Origin: Tetrahymena elliotti 4EA
Taxonomy: Eukaryota > Ciliophora > Oligohymenophorea > Hymenostomatida > Tetrahymenidae
Direction: 5' to 3'
NCBI GenBank assembly: GCA_000231825.2
Contig: JH720300.1
Span: forward strand, 137,343-201,342
DNA length: 64,000 bases
Each line of letters begins with the position of its first letter. The first letter of the stretch is position 1. The notes beneath the pieces were generated by a model. That model was not told the DNA's origin and ran no database searches. It saw only the letters and a list, made by a program, of their open reading frames with translations. The position numbers and the translations under genes were made by a program. Below are positions 52,501 to 64,000 of this stretch, one piece after another.

Positions 52501-55500
52501 CTGCTGCTGCTGCTATTAGGAAGGAACGAATAAAATACTCTATGTTATTTATGTATTGTTTATCTTGTCATTTCCATAAAGTCTTGGAGAAATACTAAAA
52601 TTATTTAAGTTTAAGAAGCTTTTATGGGGTGTATTTCCTAGTTGTGAACCTTATGGAGTAAGTTCATTTGAGGAAAAATGCATAAGCTTAATTTTTTATT
52701 TAGGGTCAATTATTTGATTATTGTTAGAGCCACTTTAATGATTGTAAATAGACCCTCTTTTACTGTTTGCGTTACTATTATTATTCTAATCTAAATTTTT
52801 TTAGGAGGTTTGGTTTATATTCATTTTAGATGCAGTGGATGAAAAGGAGCTTTTATGAGAAAAATTAATTAAATTATTAGCCTATTAAACTTCGTATTTA
52901 GGGAACTGGGAGCCTGCAGGAGGAGGAGGCTCTGGAACTTATTTTTCAATGATAGAATTATTAACTTCTCTTACCTCATATATTTAATCAAGGCCTTTTA
53001 ATTAATGCTGCATGTTAATATCATTTTAATTGAAATTATTTATTTTGATATTTTCAGGCTAATTATTATTCTTATAAATACTCTTATTTTCAATAATTTA
53101 AGAAACTGCTCCAGGATGCTAAATATTAACATTTTAAATATTGAATTTGTACTGGTTACAGTTGTTGAACTGTACTTATTACTACTGCTAAGCAAAGACT
53201 ATTCCCCCTACTTAATTATTTTAAAAATAGTCATTATTTATATCAATACCTTACTAAAATCCTTCTTAGTTATAGTTTTTATAAAGCATCTAATGTTAAG
53301 GCTGATAATGCGCAGTTTTAGATTTCTTTTTTGAGCTATTTCTCTTAGGATTATTAAAATTTTGGTTTTGTTAAGATTAATATTAAGCAGTATTTTTTGA
53401 TTAAGCCTTATTTCCTTCTTATTTTAAGTCTTATTCATTCATATAGCTTCCTTTAGAGCTAATAGTATTTGATTTTTTCTTGGTTTATATTTGTTTACAC
53501 TTATTTGAGGTGCTATTTTAAAGTCATTAAATTATGAAAAATACATAAAAAATAAAATTACTTTGATGGATTTTTGTTAATTGTTAGATTCGCTAATTGG
53601 GAGTCATCTTATTCTTCAAGTTCGTATTCAAATTAGTTGTTTCCATCTTCACCTAGGCTTGCGTTACTTCTTAATTAATTATTATTGCTGCTACTTTTTT
53701 AGAATTTGAGAGTGCTAAAATGCTAATAAGATCCTACTTTGTTTTTTGGGGAGATTAGAGATTTCATTTAATCATAATTTGAAGTATTCACTTAGGACAA
53801 AGAATTTAATTTGTCAACTGATAAATTATTTTTACTCTCCATATTTATTCTCATTTATTGATAATCAGATTAATTGTACATTTTTATATCATTTCTTTAA
53901 GTATTGTTATCACTAGACTGCAACTAATTTTCATTTTCATCATATGAAATATTTTTATTTGCCTTATTGTTAACTCTAAATTAATTATCTTCGTCCTCTT
54001 CATCTTCTTCCTCTTCCTCGCTCACTTCTTATCCGTCATTTCTATAATAAATATCATTTTGTATGTTCATCCCAACCATGCGAAACTATTAATCATGTTA
54101 TCCTTATTCTTCGTCTTCATCATCATCATCATCTTCACTCTCAGTGATTTCATAGACTTGATTTCCATTTGGATTGATAGACATATTTTATCCTTATTAG
54201 TATTACTAAAAGTAATTATTATCATAATATAAAGGATAATCATTTTCAGCATAAAATTGAATACATTATCTCTTATTTTCATGTTCATCCTCTTCTTAAA
54301 AATCATCACTGTTGTATTGACTGTATATATTTTAATCTTGATTGGACTATACATTTTACTAGTTAATTTGTAAATTTTATTGAATTTATTTGATTCTTTA
54401 TTATTGATTAGTCACTCCTAAAAACTAATTTGACCATTTGCTTTGTTTCAAGTTTGTATTTATATTTTTATTGCCGCTGTTCATGTTTTCATGCAAGTAT
54501 TGCTTTTATTATTATTAAATTTAATCACTTTCTTCCTCTTCATCATCATCTTCTTCCTCTTCTTCATCCTCCTCCTCTTCCCCTTCCTCTTCTTTCACTT
54601 CATGCTTGTTGTTATCATTTTCTAAGTAATACATATAATTTTCTTGAGAGGTTGAGGGTCTAGATGAGCTGTAGATGTTTGATTGTTTATGAGTATTTTA
54701 ATAAAAAGATTACGATTTATCAAGAGTGTTTTTTTTGTTAGATTATTTTAAATTAGCGTTCTAATTTTTGTTTGCTTATTAATTAATTGCATTAAATATT
54801 TAAGGATTGCTTTTCGTATTAACTATTTGATCATTATTGCTTTAAATTTAATTTTCTGTTAGTTGGGGAATATTACCAGATGAATTAGAAGAGATAGATG
54901 AAGTTAGAAGATTCACTTCTTTAAACTACTGCTAACCCTCAAAGTATTTAGGAATAATAGATTAATACTATGAAGATTAATTTGGCTATTTTTGCTAATA
55001 TTACTGAAGCAATACATTACCAGGAATATTTTAAAAATTATTGTATCTACCTTTTGAAAATAAATTGTAATCAGGAGGCTCTGCATATATACTTTATATT
55101 TATTGATATAGCTAAGATGGTATGCTCTACTATTACTAACCAACCTATTATAGCTATTAATTGAGTTTTTGGGAAGGCAGTGACTTAGAAAAAGGAGTCT
55201 TCATTCCATTAAAAAATGGTAAATACTGTGCAACACTTTCTTAATTTTCATAATTATTTACCTAATAAGATTATTTTGATTCTATAGTTCTCTACTCATC
55301 TTAGGCCATATCACTTTAATAGTTATTTTTAGCTTATTTCTTTTAAGTAGATTTATTTTTTAAAGCAAGTTCTATCAGCCCTCCTTGAGAGAATTGCTGG
55401 GCTTGCAGTGGGTTCTGTGTTTATTTTTAATTTATATTTGAAGGATTCCCTTTTTTAGCAGAAGTATTACTGCTACCTTATTTAGAAAGTATATCTCCTT

Positions 55501-56194
55501 CAACCAACTAGTTTGAAAAAAAATTAGGAGTAAGAGGATTTCTATGTAAATTAAAATTTTATTTAGTTGTTTATGCTATCTAGTAATTTGGTTATATTGG
55601 CGGCTGACTTTTACCTCTTCCAACTTATGAAATAATAGGACTTCTTGATTAAATATCAGCAGAACATTCATTCTTTTTTCTTTTAGAACCTTTTTTCTTT
55701 ACTTTTACATCACTTTCTTATATATTTCCTTTGAATTTGCTCTGCTCGTTTTAATACTATTTTTATGAAGGAGTTAAATTTCCCATCTGGGTTGTTGATT
55801 ATTATGAATTTTATGAAAGTAATAATGGAGTTGAAGAAATCTATTTATATAATTAAGAAGCAGGTGTAGAATCTATCTTTTAAATTTAATTGATAGCGTT
55901 ATTATTCCCAGTACTAGTATTTGATAATAACGCGGGTGATTAATATTAAGGAGCAAATGATGTATTTGCTTAAGGAGTAGCAGCTGTAGAAATTTAGCTA
56001 AAAGGTTTCATCTTCTTCAAATACAAGTTTGGCAGCTCAACATTGAGATATGGTGATTAAATATACTATGAAGTCTAAACATGCTGCATCGCTTGCTGCA
56101 GATTGGTTTGCAATTTCTATTGCTGTTGTTAAGGCTATTATTGTTACTGTTGTTATTATATTTGCTGCTACTAACTAAATTGAGCCTATTACAT
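49579..56194 (-). CDS. RBR (RING-IBR-RING2) family protein with giant low-complexity N-terminus and membrane tail
   Basis: 2120 residues; exons 53562-56194, 50505-53512, 50335-50451, 50159-50284, 49998-50108, 49579-49946 join in phase. Residues 1-1780 are Q/N/S-rich with acidic runs (plus strand 54106-54140 and 54530-54600) and a CAG/CAA run encoding polyQ (52494-52516). RING1 starts near 1794: CPICQNET, C-E-H-KFCMFC, then CPYKNC. The IBR has CTRPDCDGY, LTCKKCFQEVCFHC and WHQG. RING2 has CPICHSKL..., MCSACNKSFCNLC and HFAPWNICYGCPG. RBR enzymes use a RING2 cysteine in a G-C-N-H-M context to carry ubiquitin; here that place reads DGVQYSNKNM, with no Cys, so ligase transfer may be lost or altered. 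Two or three hydrophobic helices follow (about 2010-2100; LMMYIFVSLIALAIYPFIVA), anchoring it in a membrane as in RNF19-type RBRs. Confidence 0.88.
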
Positions 56195-57286
56195 ATATTA
56201 ACAAAGGTTTTTTTTTTACACTGGAATTTTATGACAAAAATGAAAAATTAATTTTTGTTATCATAAAAATTATGAAAATAATAAAAGATATATATATTAC
56301 TTAACCAACTAATTAATTAAATAACTAAATAACTACACAAGCATACTCCCTTTCATAGAATCAATTCAATACATGCACTATATATTAAAGTTAAACCCTA
56401 TTCACTTCCTTCATTTCATTTCTTTTTATTATTCAATTATTCAATCATTATTTCTTCTAAAATAAGTCATCTTAAGTAATCAGGAAAAGCAAGCTCAATG
56501 CTTTATTTATTTAAATAATTAACTTCTATTTTATCACCTCATTATTACACAAACCAAACTAACAAACTAATAAATCAAACCAAACCAAACCAAACCTAAA
56601 CTACTTTATTAGAATTCTAGAAGTACAACATACACTAAATGTATACTACTACAACTACTAATTCTCTTTGTCTCTGATCTTTTTTTGAATTTTTAAAATA
56701 CAAAAAATACTTAAATACTTACTTGTATTATTTCTTTTTACAAAGCTATAATAATATTAAATATTTTCTTGTTTCAAATAATTAAATTTATTTTCTGTGA
56801 TTATCGTTTTAATTATTTTTAACTTCAATCTGAATTTTATTTTAATAATTTATATATATAAATAATGTTTTTCATAAAATAGAATTTAATTAATATCTTA
56901 ACTTTTTAATATAAAATACATTCCATTTATATGAATATTTTCTGTCAATTAAATTTACTTCCACATTAATATCATAAACTTAGATAGTAATTCATTCACT
57001 CATGATATCTAATGAAAATATTAATTTAAAAACATTTATTATTAATTTAATAAATAAAATAATACAAAGTAAAATATGTGAGAAATAGTTTATAAACTAT
57101 TTAGAAAAATAAACTATTAATTAAATTAAAAAAAATAAGAACAATAAAATAAATATTTTTATTGAGTCATACAAGTAAAAAACAATTTATTATGATATAT
57201 TTTGATTTTCTCAAATTGCAAAAAACAATTTATAAATGTTAGAAAATGAATAAAATTAAAAGAATTAAATTATTTAAATTAATTAC
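56195..57286. promoter_or_regulatory. 5' region of the RBR gene / intergenic
   Basis: AT-rich spacer with a short (CCAAA)n run at about 56575-56597. The first few hundred bases must hold the RBR promoter and 5' leader, but no element can be named. Confidence 0.4.
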
Positions 57287-58790
57287 TCAGTAAGTATTGC
57301 TCGATAGTTTCTGAAAATGAAAAGAGGAGATTTAAATTACATTTTAAAAAAAATTAAATAATTTGAAATAAAAAATCAATTAAACTGATAAAGAAATAAA
57401 ATTAATCTTAAATGATATTATTTAAATGTATTTTTCTGAAATTAACAATTTATTTAATTTAAGGTAAATTATCAATATTTAGACTGAATGAGACATAAAA
57501 ATAGAATCACTTATTTTTTTTTAAATTATTTGTAGAAATGTTTATTTAATAAAAAAAGGAGAATCAACACTCACTTATTTAGTTATTTTAAATACAAGTT
57601 AAAAATTAAACAAGTGGTATAGATAAAAGATCAGAATTATGCTTCTGTACATTATAAAATATTTATTATGTTTAAAAAAGCAACTTTTTTATATTTCCAT
57701 TTCCTTTTTAATTCTAATAATTAAAATATCTAAAGGAAAAGCATAAAGAGCAAGAAATTATTTGAAAGGGCCATAATTATCCAAGTATGAAATATTTATA
57801 TTAAGACATAAAGAAGCAATCATATATGGAATTGTATAAATCATTGAGGAATCAATTATTATTGCATAAAAAATTGTAAAATGTGAGGCTCCACTAATAT
57901 TTCTTTTATTGAATAAGTTAGAAGAACTTATTAATTATTTCAATTTTAAATTAGACATTTTTGTCATTAGATTAATAAAATTAAACTATAAACCGCAATT
58001 AAATGCCACAAAAATCCAAATAAATGTGTTTTTACCATAGTAGATTAAAAGGAAAATATATTGCCACCTCATCCAAAGATAATAATGAGAAGGATAGAAC
58101 AGTAATTTATTTAAAAAAGAAGGTAATTTAATTAAATCAGCATTGATTTATTTATTTTACCTCCTGCACTATAAAGATGGACTTAAAAGAAAGTAAATAT
58201 CTTCTGAGAATGTTGTAATTAAAATGATTTTCATTTTTTCGAAATCGGTATATTAATTTGAGTCAAATATACTCTTTTAGAAACTATCATCGACAATAAG
58301 ATTATGCAATGATATTTTTTGCCTAAGATAATAAAAAACAGATTAAAAATTATTTTCTAAAAATTTTTTACTGAAAAAGATGTAGTAAATATCAGTTAAA
58401 TCATGAGTAAAGTATTTTAAATTTTTGATAGCAAGATGATGAATAACTGAAATAAATAAACACCTTATATTTTACCACTTGTTACATTCCTAATTTAAAT
58501 TGTTATTTATTTTTTAAAAATTAATTAATTATATGATTGATGACCAATCTAATTCCCTTCATTCCTTTTATGAGCATCAGAGGCAGGCAATTAATTATTA
58601 AAATAATATATTGATGATGCATTTAAATATCTCAAAAAAATACTATTTAAGTTTATATATGCAATTTTTTGCAAAAATTCAAATTCTTTCACTTTTAGTT
58701 TTAAAAAGAACAAAATTATACTTACCTTACAAGTGTTTCTTCCCCAAGCTTTTATTTCATCATAATTTCTAGAAATAATAATACTTTCTA
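57287..58790 (-). CDS. probable multi-pass membrane protein, exon structure unresolved
   Basis: Several coding-like minus-strand segments with plausible splice signals lie here, but I could not join all in one frame. Segments, 5' to 3': SRNYDEIKAWGRNTCK ending at donor 58726; an ATG at 58622 opening MHHQYIILIINCLPLMLIK; IHHLAIKNLKYFTHDLTDIY near 58400; VDDSFQKSIFDSNQYTDFEK then SEDIYFLLSPSLQCRR ending near 58160; a short exon WQYIFLLIYY near 58060; and a long part GASHFTIFYAIIIDSSMIYT ... YGPFKQFLALYAFPLDILII to about 57690. A TGA at 57287-57289 could close the gene. At least four hydrophobic helices are predicted. An HH...HD-x-x-D arrangement is faintly like TLC (Lag1/ceramide synthase) domains, too weak to name. 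No operon relation to neighbours. Confidence 0.4.
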
Positions 58791-59016
58791 TTCATTTTAC
58801 AAATATCAAAATTTTTATGTTTGTAATAATAATGTTTAAAACTAATTTAAAGCTATTATTTATTGTGAGAGTTATCGAAAAAAATAAATTAAAATTTTTT
58901 ATAAAATTAGAATTAAAAAAATATGAGAAAGTGAATAAATGAAATGTATGAAATTAGAAATATTTAAATGAAATAAATAAAAAATTATAAAAAAGCAAAT
59001 GAAAATTTATGTATAA

Positions 59017-60744
59017 TCACACTTAATATTTTTTTGTATATTTGTTTTAAAATGGTAAAGAAATTCTTTCGAATTTATTCTTCAGCTCTGAGCTACTTTC
59101 TAGTCTATTTTCCAATGTTTTTTGTTAATTTTCAGATTCTTTCAAAAATCCATCCAACTATTCAAGAACTTAGAATGAACAAAGTTCAGTACCAATATAA
59201 GTATTAAAAATCTCAAGAACTTTATTTTTGTTCAGGTTTTCTATATTTTTGATAAATATTTATTCCAATTTATCTAAAACTTATTAATCTTAGGTACTGA
59301 ATACAGAAGTCAAAGGAAGGATAAGATTGCTTGTTGGTTATTCACTGCAACTATTTCTGGCAAATAAATATAACCATTGGGTGATAATTTCTTTGCTTTC
59401 ATTTCTTTTTAATTTATAATAAATAAAAGAATTCTTTAATGACTAAACTAATTTATCTATCTCTTCTTTTTGTAAATCACTTGAATTTTCTTACAAGAAT
59501 GATTCAACTAAGAGATACATTCTCAATATGCTTGCTAAACAAGGAGTCTAAGATAACATCTACTCTCTATTTTCATTAGATATGAAATCAAAAATTTCCT
59601 CAAAAGTCTAAATATTAAAATGAAGTTATTTTTCATTTCTCTTATTCATTTCATTGATATAATAGCATCCTTAAATTAATTCTTTTAAGCTTAAGTTAGC
59701 TTTCTTTTGATATTGAATCATAAGGGTGTTTATGGCAAGAGAAGCATTTTGAGGTGTAATTAAAGCTTTTTTATTTTATTTTAATGATCTTTTGAAGTAA
59801 TAAAATAATTGCAAGTATAAAAATAAGTTTATTTATTTCTATGGAGGAGTAAACTTATCTGTACTTATGAATTTATTCTTCATATAATTCACAATATCTA
59901 AGTCAACACTTGTCTATTAAGGTGCTTTTATCAAATAGAATTACAACTTCTCAAAAAGTATTTCGCTTCTATTATTTACATCTAAATTTACATCTCTTAT
60001 TTCTTCATTTATTTCTCTTGAATATTCTCTATTGAAGTTCTTTAAAATTTGAGGAACTTCTATTTATCTTTAAGCCAATTTTTCTAAATCGTAATTTGCA
60101 AAAATCTAGATAAATCTTAGTAAAATCTCATTCTACAATGCATCTTTTTCAAACTAAATTTGTTGTAAATTAAGGGTTGAAAGAACTTCTGGTTTAAATT
60201 TACTCAAAAATAAGAACACCCAGTAAGTCTAATCATTGATTTATGGGAGATACTTGTATGCGTTTTAAGAAATACCTGAAGTAAACCTAGTTGGATTAAA
60301 TTTAGCTTTGTAGTAATATTTCTTTAAAAGCACAGAAATATTAGTATGATTGATCAGATTTATTTTATTGATGATTTCATTTTCAAGTAAAAACAGAGTC
60401 TTTTAATCAAAATCATCTAAAGAAAAAGCCTTGAGTAAATTCAAAGAATTCTTCAAATTAAGATGCTCTTACTTAATAATCATCATAATTCTCTTTTAAA
60501 TTGCAGAGTGCACTCTGGGATCTCTCATGTTAGTAGTGTTAACAAACTATTTAGAAAACATCAATCCTGTGAAATCCATAAAGTTTACATAAGCAATAAT
60601 AAAATTAACAACACTCTAAAAATCAATACAACTTGGCTAATTTTCAAGGCACATGCGGGTAAAGAAGAGTACCTCTCCAAATATTTTCTCTCCTTCATTC
60701 AATAATTTTTAACTTAACTAATTATTCTTCACTTCTAAAGACAT
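59017..60744 (-). CDS. helical-repeat protein of unknown function
   Basis: Intronless frame of 575 residues from ATG 60744 (MSLEVKNNQLSQKLLNEGEK) to TGA 59017-59019. The standard-code reading shows only fragments. Composition is balanced and leucine/lysine-rich without low complexity, with successive amphipathic helices, as in alpha-solenoid proteins (for example YWVFLFLSKFKPEVLSTLNL, LASILRMYLLVESFLQ, IITQWLYLFARNS). The C-terminus (ENQQKTLENRLESSSELKNK) is a likely coiled coil. An N-terminal stretch VNFIIAYVNFMDFTGLMFSK precedes a conserved-looking MRDPRVHSAIQKRIMMIIKQ. I do not recognise the family; large solenoid proteins of this sort in ciliates are often organellar RNA-binding proteins, but nothing here proves that. 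The gene downstream in the window (61411-64000) has a similar look and the same strand. Confidence 0.7.
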
Positions 60745-61190
60745 CTCACGTTATTAACCAACAATACTTTTCTCTTAACTATCAATCTCCTAAGTTTATT
60801 TCTATTTATTTTAATACAATTTATTTTTTCAAATTTAATATAATTTTAGATTTCTATTGAAAAACCTTTAAGTAAATTAAATTATTTTTTTAATTTATTT
60901 ACTTTATTCAAACATGAATACTTTAAATCTTATTCTTAATAATTTTTTTATTTTAGAATTTATTGATTTAAGCTGTTTTTTACAGATAAAAAAAAGAAGA
61001 TGAACAAATTAAAATGATTTTAATAATTGTATTAAAATAGCTAATTAAACAGAAACTTTAGTAATTTTTATAAAATACCCAAATTGATAAGGAAATATTT
61101 AACAAAAAATAAATCAATTAATTTAAAATATTTGTTGGATTTATTTTTAAATATTAAAATTTCCTATTTTATGAATTCGATTTATTTTAG
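60745..61190. other. intergenic region
   Basis: AT-rich. It may contain the missing 5' exon(s) of the small plus-strand ORF at 61191, but no convincing ATG exon in the right phase was found. Confidence 0.4.
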
Positions 61191-61423
61191 GTTTTAGCAG
61201 ATTTATTTCTGCCCAAAGATATAAAACGCTTGATGAAAAAAATAGATAAGCATATTTCCAAGACTTTGTAGATAAGCTGTTTGAGCAAATAATTCAAACT
61301 TCTCATTAAAGATTTTTTTAATTGCCAGAAAGAATATCAATATTCTCAAATCAATTAAAAAATTTAATTTAAAAAATAAATTTAGAAAATGACATTTTTA
61401 GTAAAAAACCTCAAAAAATTTGA
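61191..61423 (+). CDS. hypothetical small protein, 5' end unresolved
   Basis: After an acceptor TTTATTTTAG (ending 61190) a frame of 76 codons plus TGA (61421-61423) reads FSRFISAQRYKTLDEKNRQA, YFQDFVDKLFEQIIQTSHQR and on to KKPQKI, a charged, helix-like sequence that looks coding. The frame is closed by TGA just upstream, so an earlier exon ending in phase 1 is needed. No family recognised. Its end overlaps the read-through stop of the opposite gene by 13 nt. Confidence 0.35.
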
Positions 61424-64000
61424 AGGATAAAAGCATTTATTTTATTAATAAATTTTTATTTGAAGACTAATTAAAAAGAATGATATTTTATGAACTAAAT
61501 TTAAGTCATTTTTGAAAAAATGGCTTTTTAGAAATCTAAAATTAATTTAATATTTTGTAAATAAATTACCTAAGTCCTACTTGTTTAAATGATGTGACTG
61601 TAGTCTGCTTTGAGCAAGAATGTTGTATATTTTTTTATGATTTCAAAGTAGTTATTGCTCTATTGCAACTCTTTTCTTATTGAGTTTTGGGTTCTGATGA
61701 TTTCGAATAGATCATTTGGGTTAGGGAAATTGTTTGCTATTTGGTATTCTATTTAATCAAATATGTATTTTTTCTTTTTTTAGATGGTTATTTCACTACT
61801 TTCTTCATACATGTACTGCTCGAGGAAGAGTTTAAGGTTTTTATTTTAGCTTGATATTTTTTTTATTAGCTCAGTGTTAAATGGGAAACAAATTTATTTA
61901 GTGTCTATGATTTAGTCATCATCACTTTCTAAGTTATTCTCTTCATTTTTCTTACTGTTTATTTTCTATATATTTGTAGGGGTATATTAGCTTATATCTA
62001 CTATTTTTATGTGGAACCTTTTGAGGAAGAGATTGTTGAATGAAATGTAGTTACGAAGAGTGATACAAAAGCTAATAGGAAAATTTAACTGGTAAGGGGT
62101 CTGTTTAAGTATGACATAACAGATATCTTATAGATGCAAGAATGTCTTAACTTTATTTCTATCTTCAAGCATCCAATGTGAATGATTGGAAAGAATGGAT
62201 TCATACATGTAAGCAAATGGTCTTTGGTCATTTTTAGGGATAAATTAGACTAATTTATCTATAAAATCTAATTCTAAATCCTTGATGAATTTAAACTTTG
62301 TTGCAAATCTGATGTAACTGCAAATTCTGTAATGAACAGATATTTTTATGCTGCTTTAATCGATATCCTCTATTTCAAGGTCAACATACTTGTTATTACC
62401 CTTTGAACTACTTTCAGTTTAACTAATTTATTACTCTTGATAGCGATTGTATTCGATTTATTCTTACTAATCTTAGAAGAGTTGCTTCAAGTTTTATTTG
62501 ACATAATTATTGATATCTGAAAACTTTTGCATATCATACAAAACGGAAGTATTGACTAAGATATCCATTATTTAATACAAAATAATTTAACTTTGGGTAT
62601 AGACTTGATGGATTAAAATATTCTCAATAAATGTCATAAAAAGAACTTTTGTTTCTGGACTCATCTCTTATTGCTAGTTTTTACTTAGGATATGCACACA
62701 TCTAGTAAACTTTTCTGTTGATTGAATGTCTTTAAAAGCTTAAATTTAGAAATGATCTCTAGTAAGATCTCCATCTGCCTCAGGAATATGAAAACATCCT
62801 CCATACAAATAGAGCGAAGCTTCAACTAAGTAGTCATATATTTTCTATTTACTTCTGATTGATTTAACAGCCATACATATTTTTAACAAATCAAAAAAGC
62901 TTGGCTTTAAAGATAGAATATCTAATTATAAATTAGAGAAAATTCTATTTTACAGGAATGTTTCAATCTAACTTTCAAATAAAAGATCTTCAGAATAATA
63001 TTTACAAAAGAAAATTTCAGAAGAAATCTTAATTGTTGCAACGATTTAATCAATGAGCAAGTCATTTCCTTTCATTAACAATAACTGCTTTAAACAATCA
63101 ATAGAAAATTTAGTTTCTATATTCTTGATCTAAGATATAATGTAAAGTAAATTATCTATTGTAATATTTTAATGAACATCTAAAGATTATTTTAATAGAT
63201 GAGCTAAGTATTCCTATGTTTGAATTGTTGTTATTCTCTTAAGGAAATTCTAAATAATCACATCGTCTTTAGCCTCTCCCATAATATTTTATTCGTAATA
63301 TTTTAAAATCAAATAAAGTGCCTACAAATTCTATTCTTCTTCCATTTTCTTGACTAGATAATTAAAATTGTTAGCTGCAGAATTTGTAAATTCTATTTCT
63401 GCTAACTTTAAAAAATCATCGTTCTATATTTTGTATGAAATTTCATTGTTTTACAAGTCTTTTAATGAGATATAATTTAAAGGATCCTCAGGTTAACTTT
63501 TAATAATGTTGCTTTCGTGGTAATTTATATTTTTGTCTTCCCATTAACTGTCTAGAAGATTCTTGTATGTAGTAGCTTTTTAGATTTCTTCTACTGGGGC
63601 ATTTGCTACTTCTATATCTTCTTTCAAATTATTTTCCTCTGTCTACCCAAAGCTATCATCCTAATTCAGATCTATGTCAGGAAATTCACTCAAAATCCCC
63701 TTCATGCTAACACTTTCTTCATTTTATGAATTTGCAAGAAATTGCTTGAGAAACTTTTTATTCTTTTTAATGCAATTAGAAAACAATTCAAATTAGTTGT
63801 TTCTTAACATCTCATTGAGCTCTTTTGACAAATATTACTCAATTTTAGCAGTTTAAAAAATAGGATTTATTGATAAATCATACACCTTTAAAATGAGATT
63901 AGGATTTTACTATTTTTGCTAAAAAATAGACTAAATAGTCTCAAGAATCTTGACTTCCATTTCTGGTTTTTCATGAATTTTGTTTGCAATATTCTTAGTA
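61411..64000 (-). CDS. large helical-repeat protein of unknown function (5' truncated)
   Basis: One uninterrupted minus-strand frame from the window edge (IANKIHEKPEMEVKILETIQ) for more than 800 residues. The stop is TGA at 61411-61413 if read through; a 34-nt GTAATT..TTTTAG intron would give an earlier stop at 61506-61508. The body is a chain of amphipathic helices (LLYIISQIKNIETKFSIDCL, SEIFFCKYYSEDLLFESQIE, FFDLLKICMAVKSIRSKQKI) with an acidic low-complexity part (LESDDDQIID) and no transmembrane segment. A motif VHYRICSYIRFATKFKFIKD near 62350 is reminiscent of the R-Y-S-N-I-A-W-x-F type segments of FASTK/RAP-like helical proteins, but I cannot confirm this. It shares strand and general character with the 575-residue protein at 59017-60744; whether they are related needs alignment. 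The start lies beyond 64000. Confidence 0.7.

Noticed and set aside
53005..55164. Several ORFs of 60-109 residues on both strands
   Set aside because: All are other-frame shadows of the long RBR gene, whose first two exons (53562-56194, 50505-53512) are open in one frame with matching phase.

Overview
The window reads as ciliate macronuclear DNA, most like Tetrahymena. Base composition is extremely AT-rich. Every recognisable protein needs TAA and TAG read as glutamine with TGA as the only stop. Introns are short, AT-rich and GT..AG. Standard-code ORF calls therefore break the real genes into fragments; all gene models below were built by hand with the ciliate code, and exon phases were checked for the long ones.

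Region by region: (1) 1-11705 holds three tandem paralogues of a voltage-gated/CNG-type potassium channel on the plus strand, the first cut by the window edge. (2) 12802-15015, minus strand: a broken kinase-TPR pseudogene and an MTH1/NUDT1-like Nudix hydrolase. (3) 15523-23831, minus strand: two adjacent leucine-rich-repeat (LRR) genes in which almost every LRR is one ~90-nt exon, all of the same phase, separated by ~200-nt introns that are themselves repeats. This exon-intron tandem array is the most unusual structure in the window. (4) 24621-31372, minus strand: an N-myristoylated CDPK and a DHHC palmitoyltransferase. (5) 32339-45378, plus strand: a MEPCE/Bin3-type RNA cap methyltransferase, a PPWD1 WD40-cyclophilin, a small PH-like protein, an E2-like (UBC) protein lacking the active-site cysteine, a Bet1-like SNARE and an NMN adenylyltransferase. 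(6) 46456-64000, minus strand: a Q/S-rich protein, a 2120-residue RBR (RING-IBR-RING2) protein with a Q/N/E-rich N-terminus, membrane tail and apparently no RING2 catalytic cysteine, a poorly resolved membrane protein gene, and two large unrecognised helical proteins, the last running off the window.

The genes do not form a pathway. Common themes are local tandem duplication (channels, LRR genes and exons, and the 3' ends of two genes copied just downstream) and domain families with altered catalytic residues (E2-like, RBR, pseudokinase). No tRNA, rRNA, transposon or CRISPR was found.
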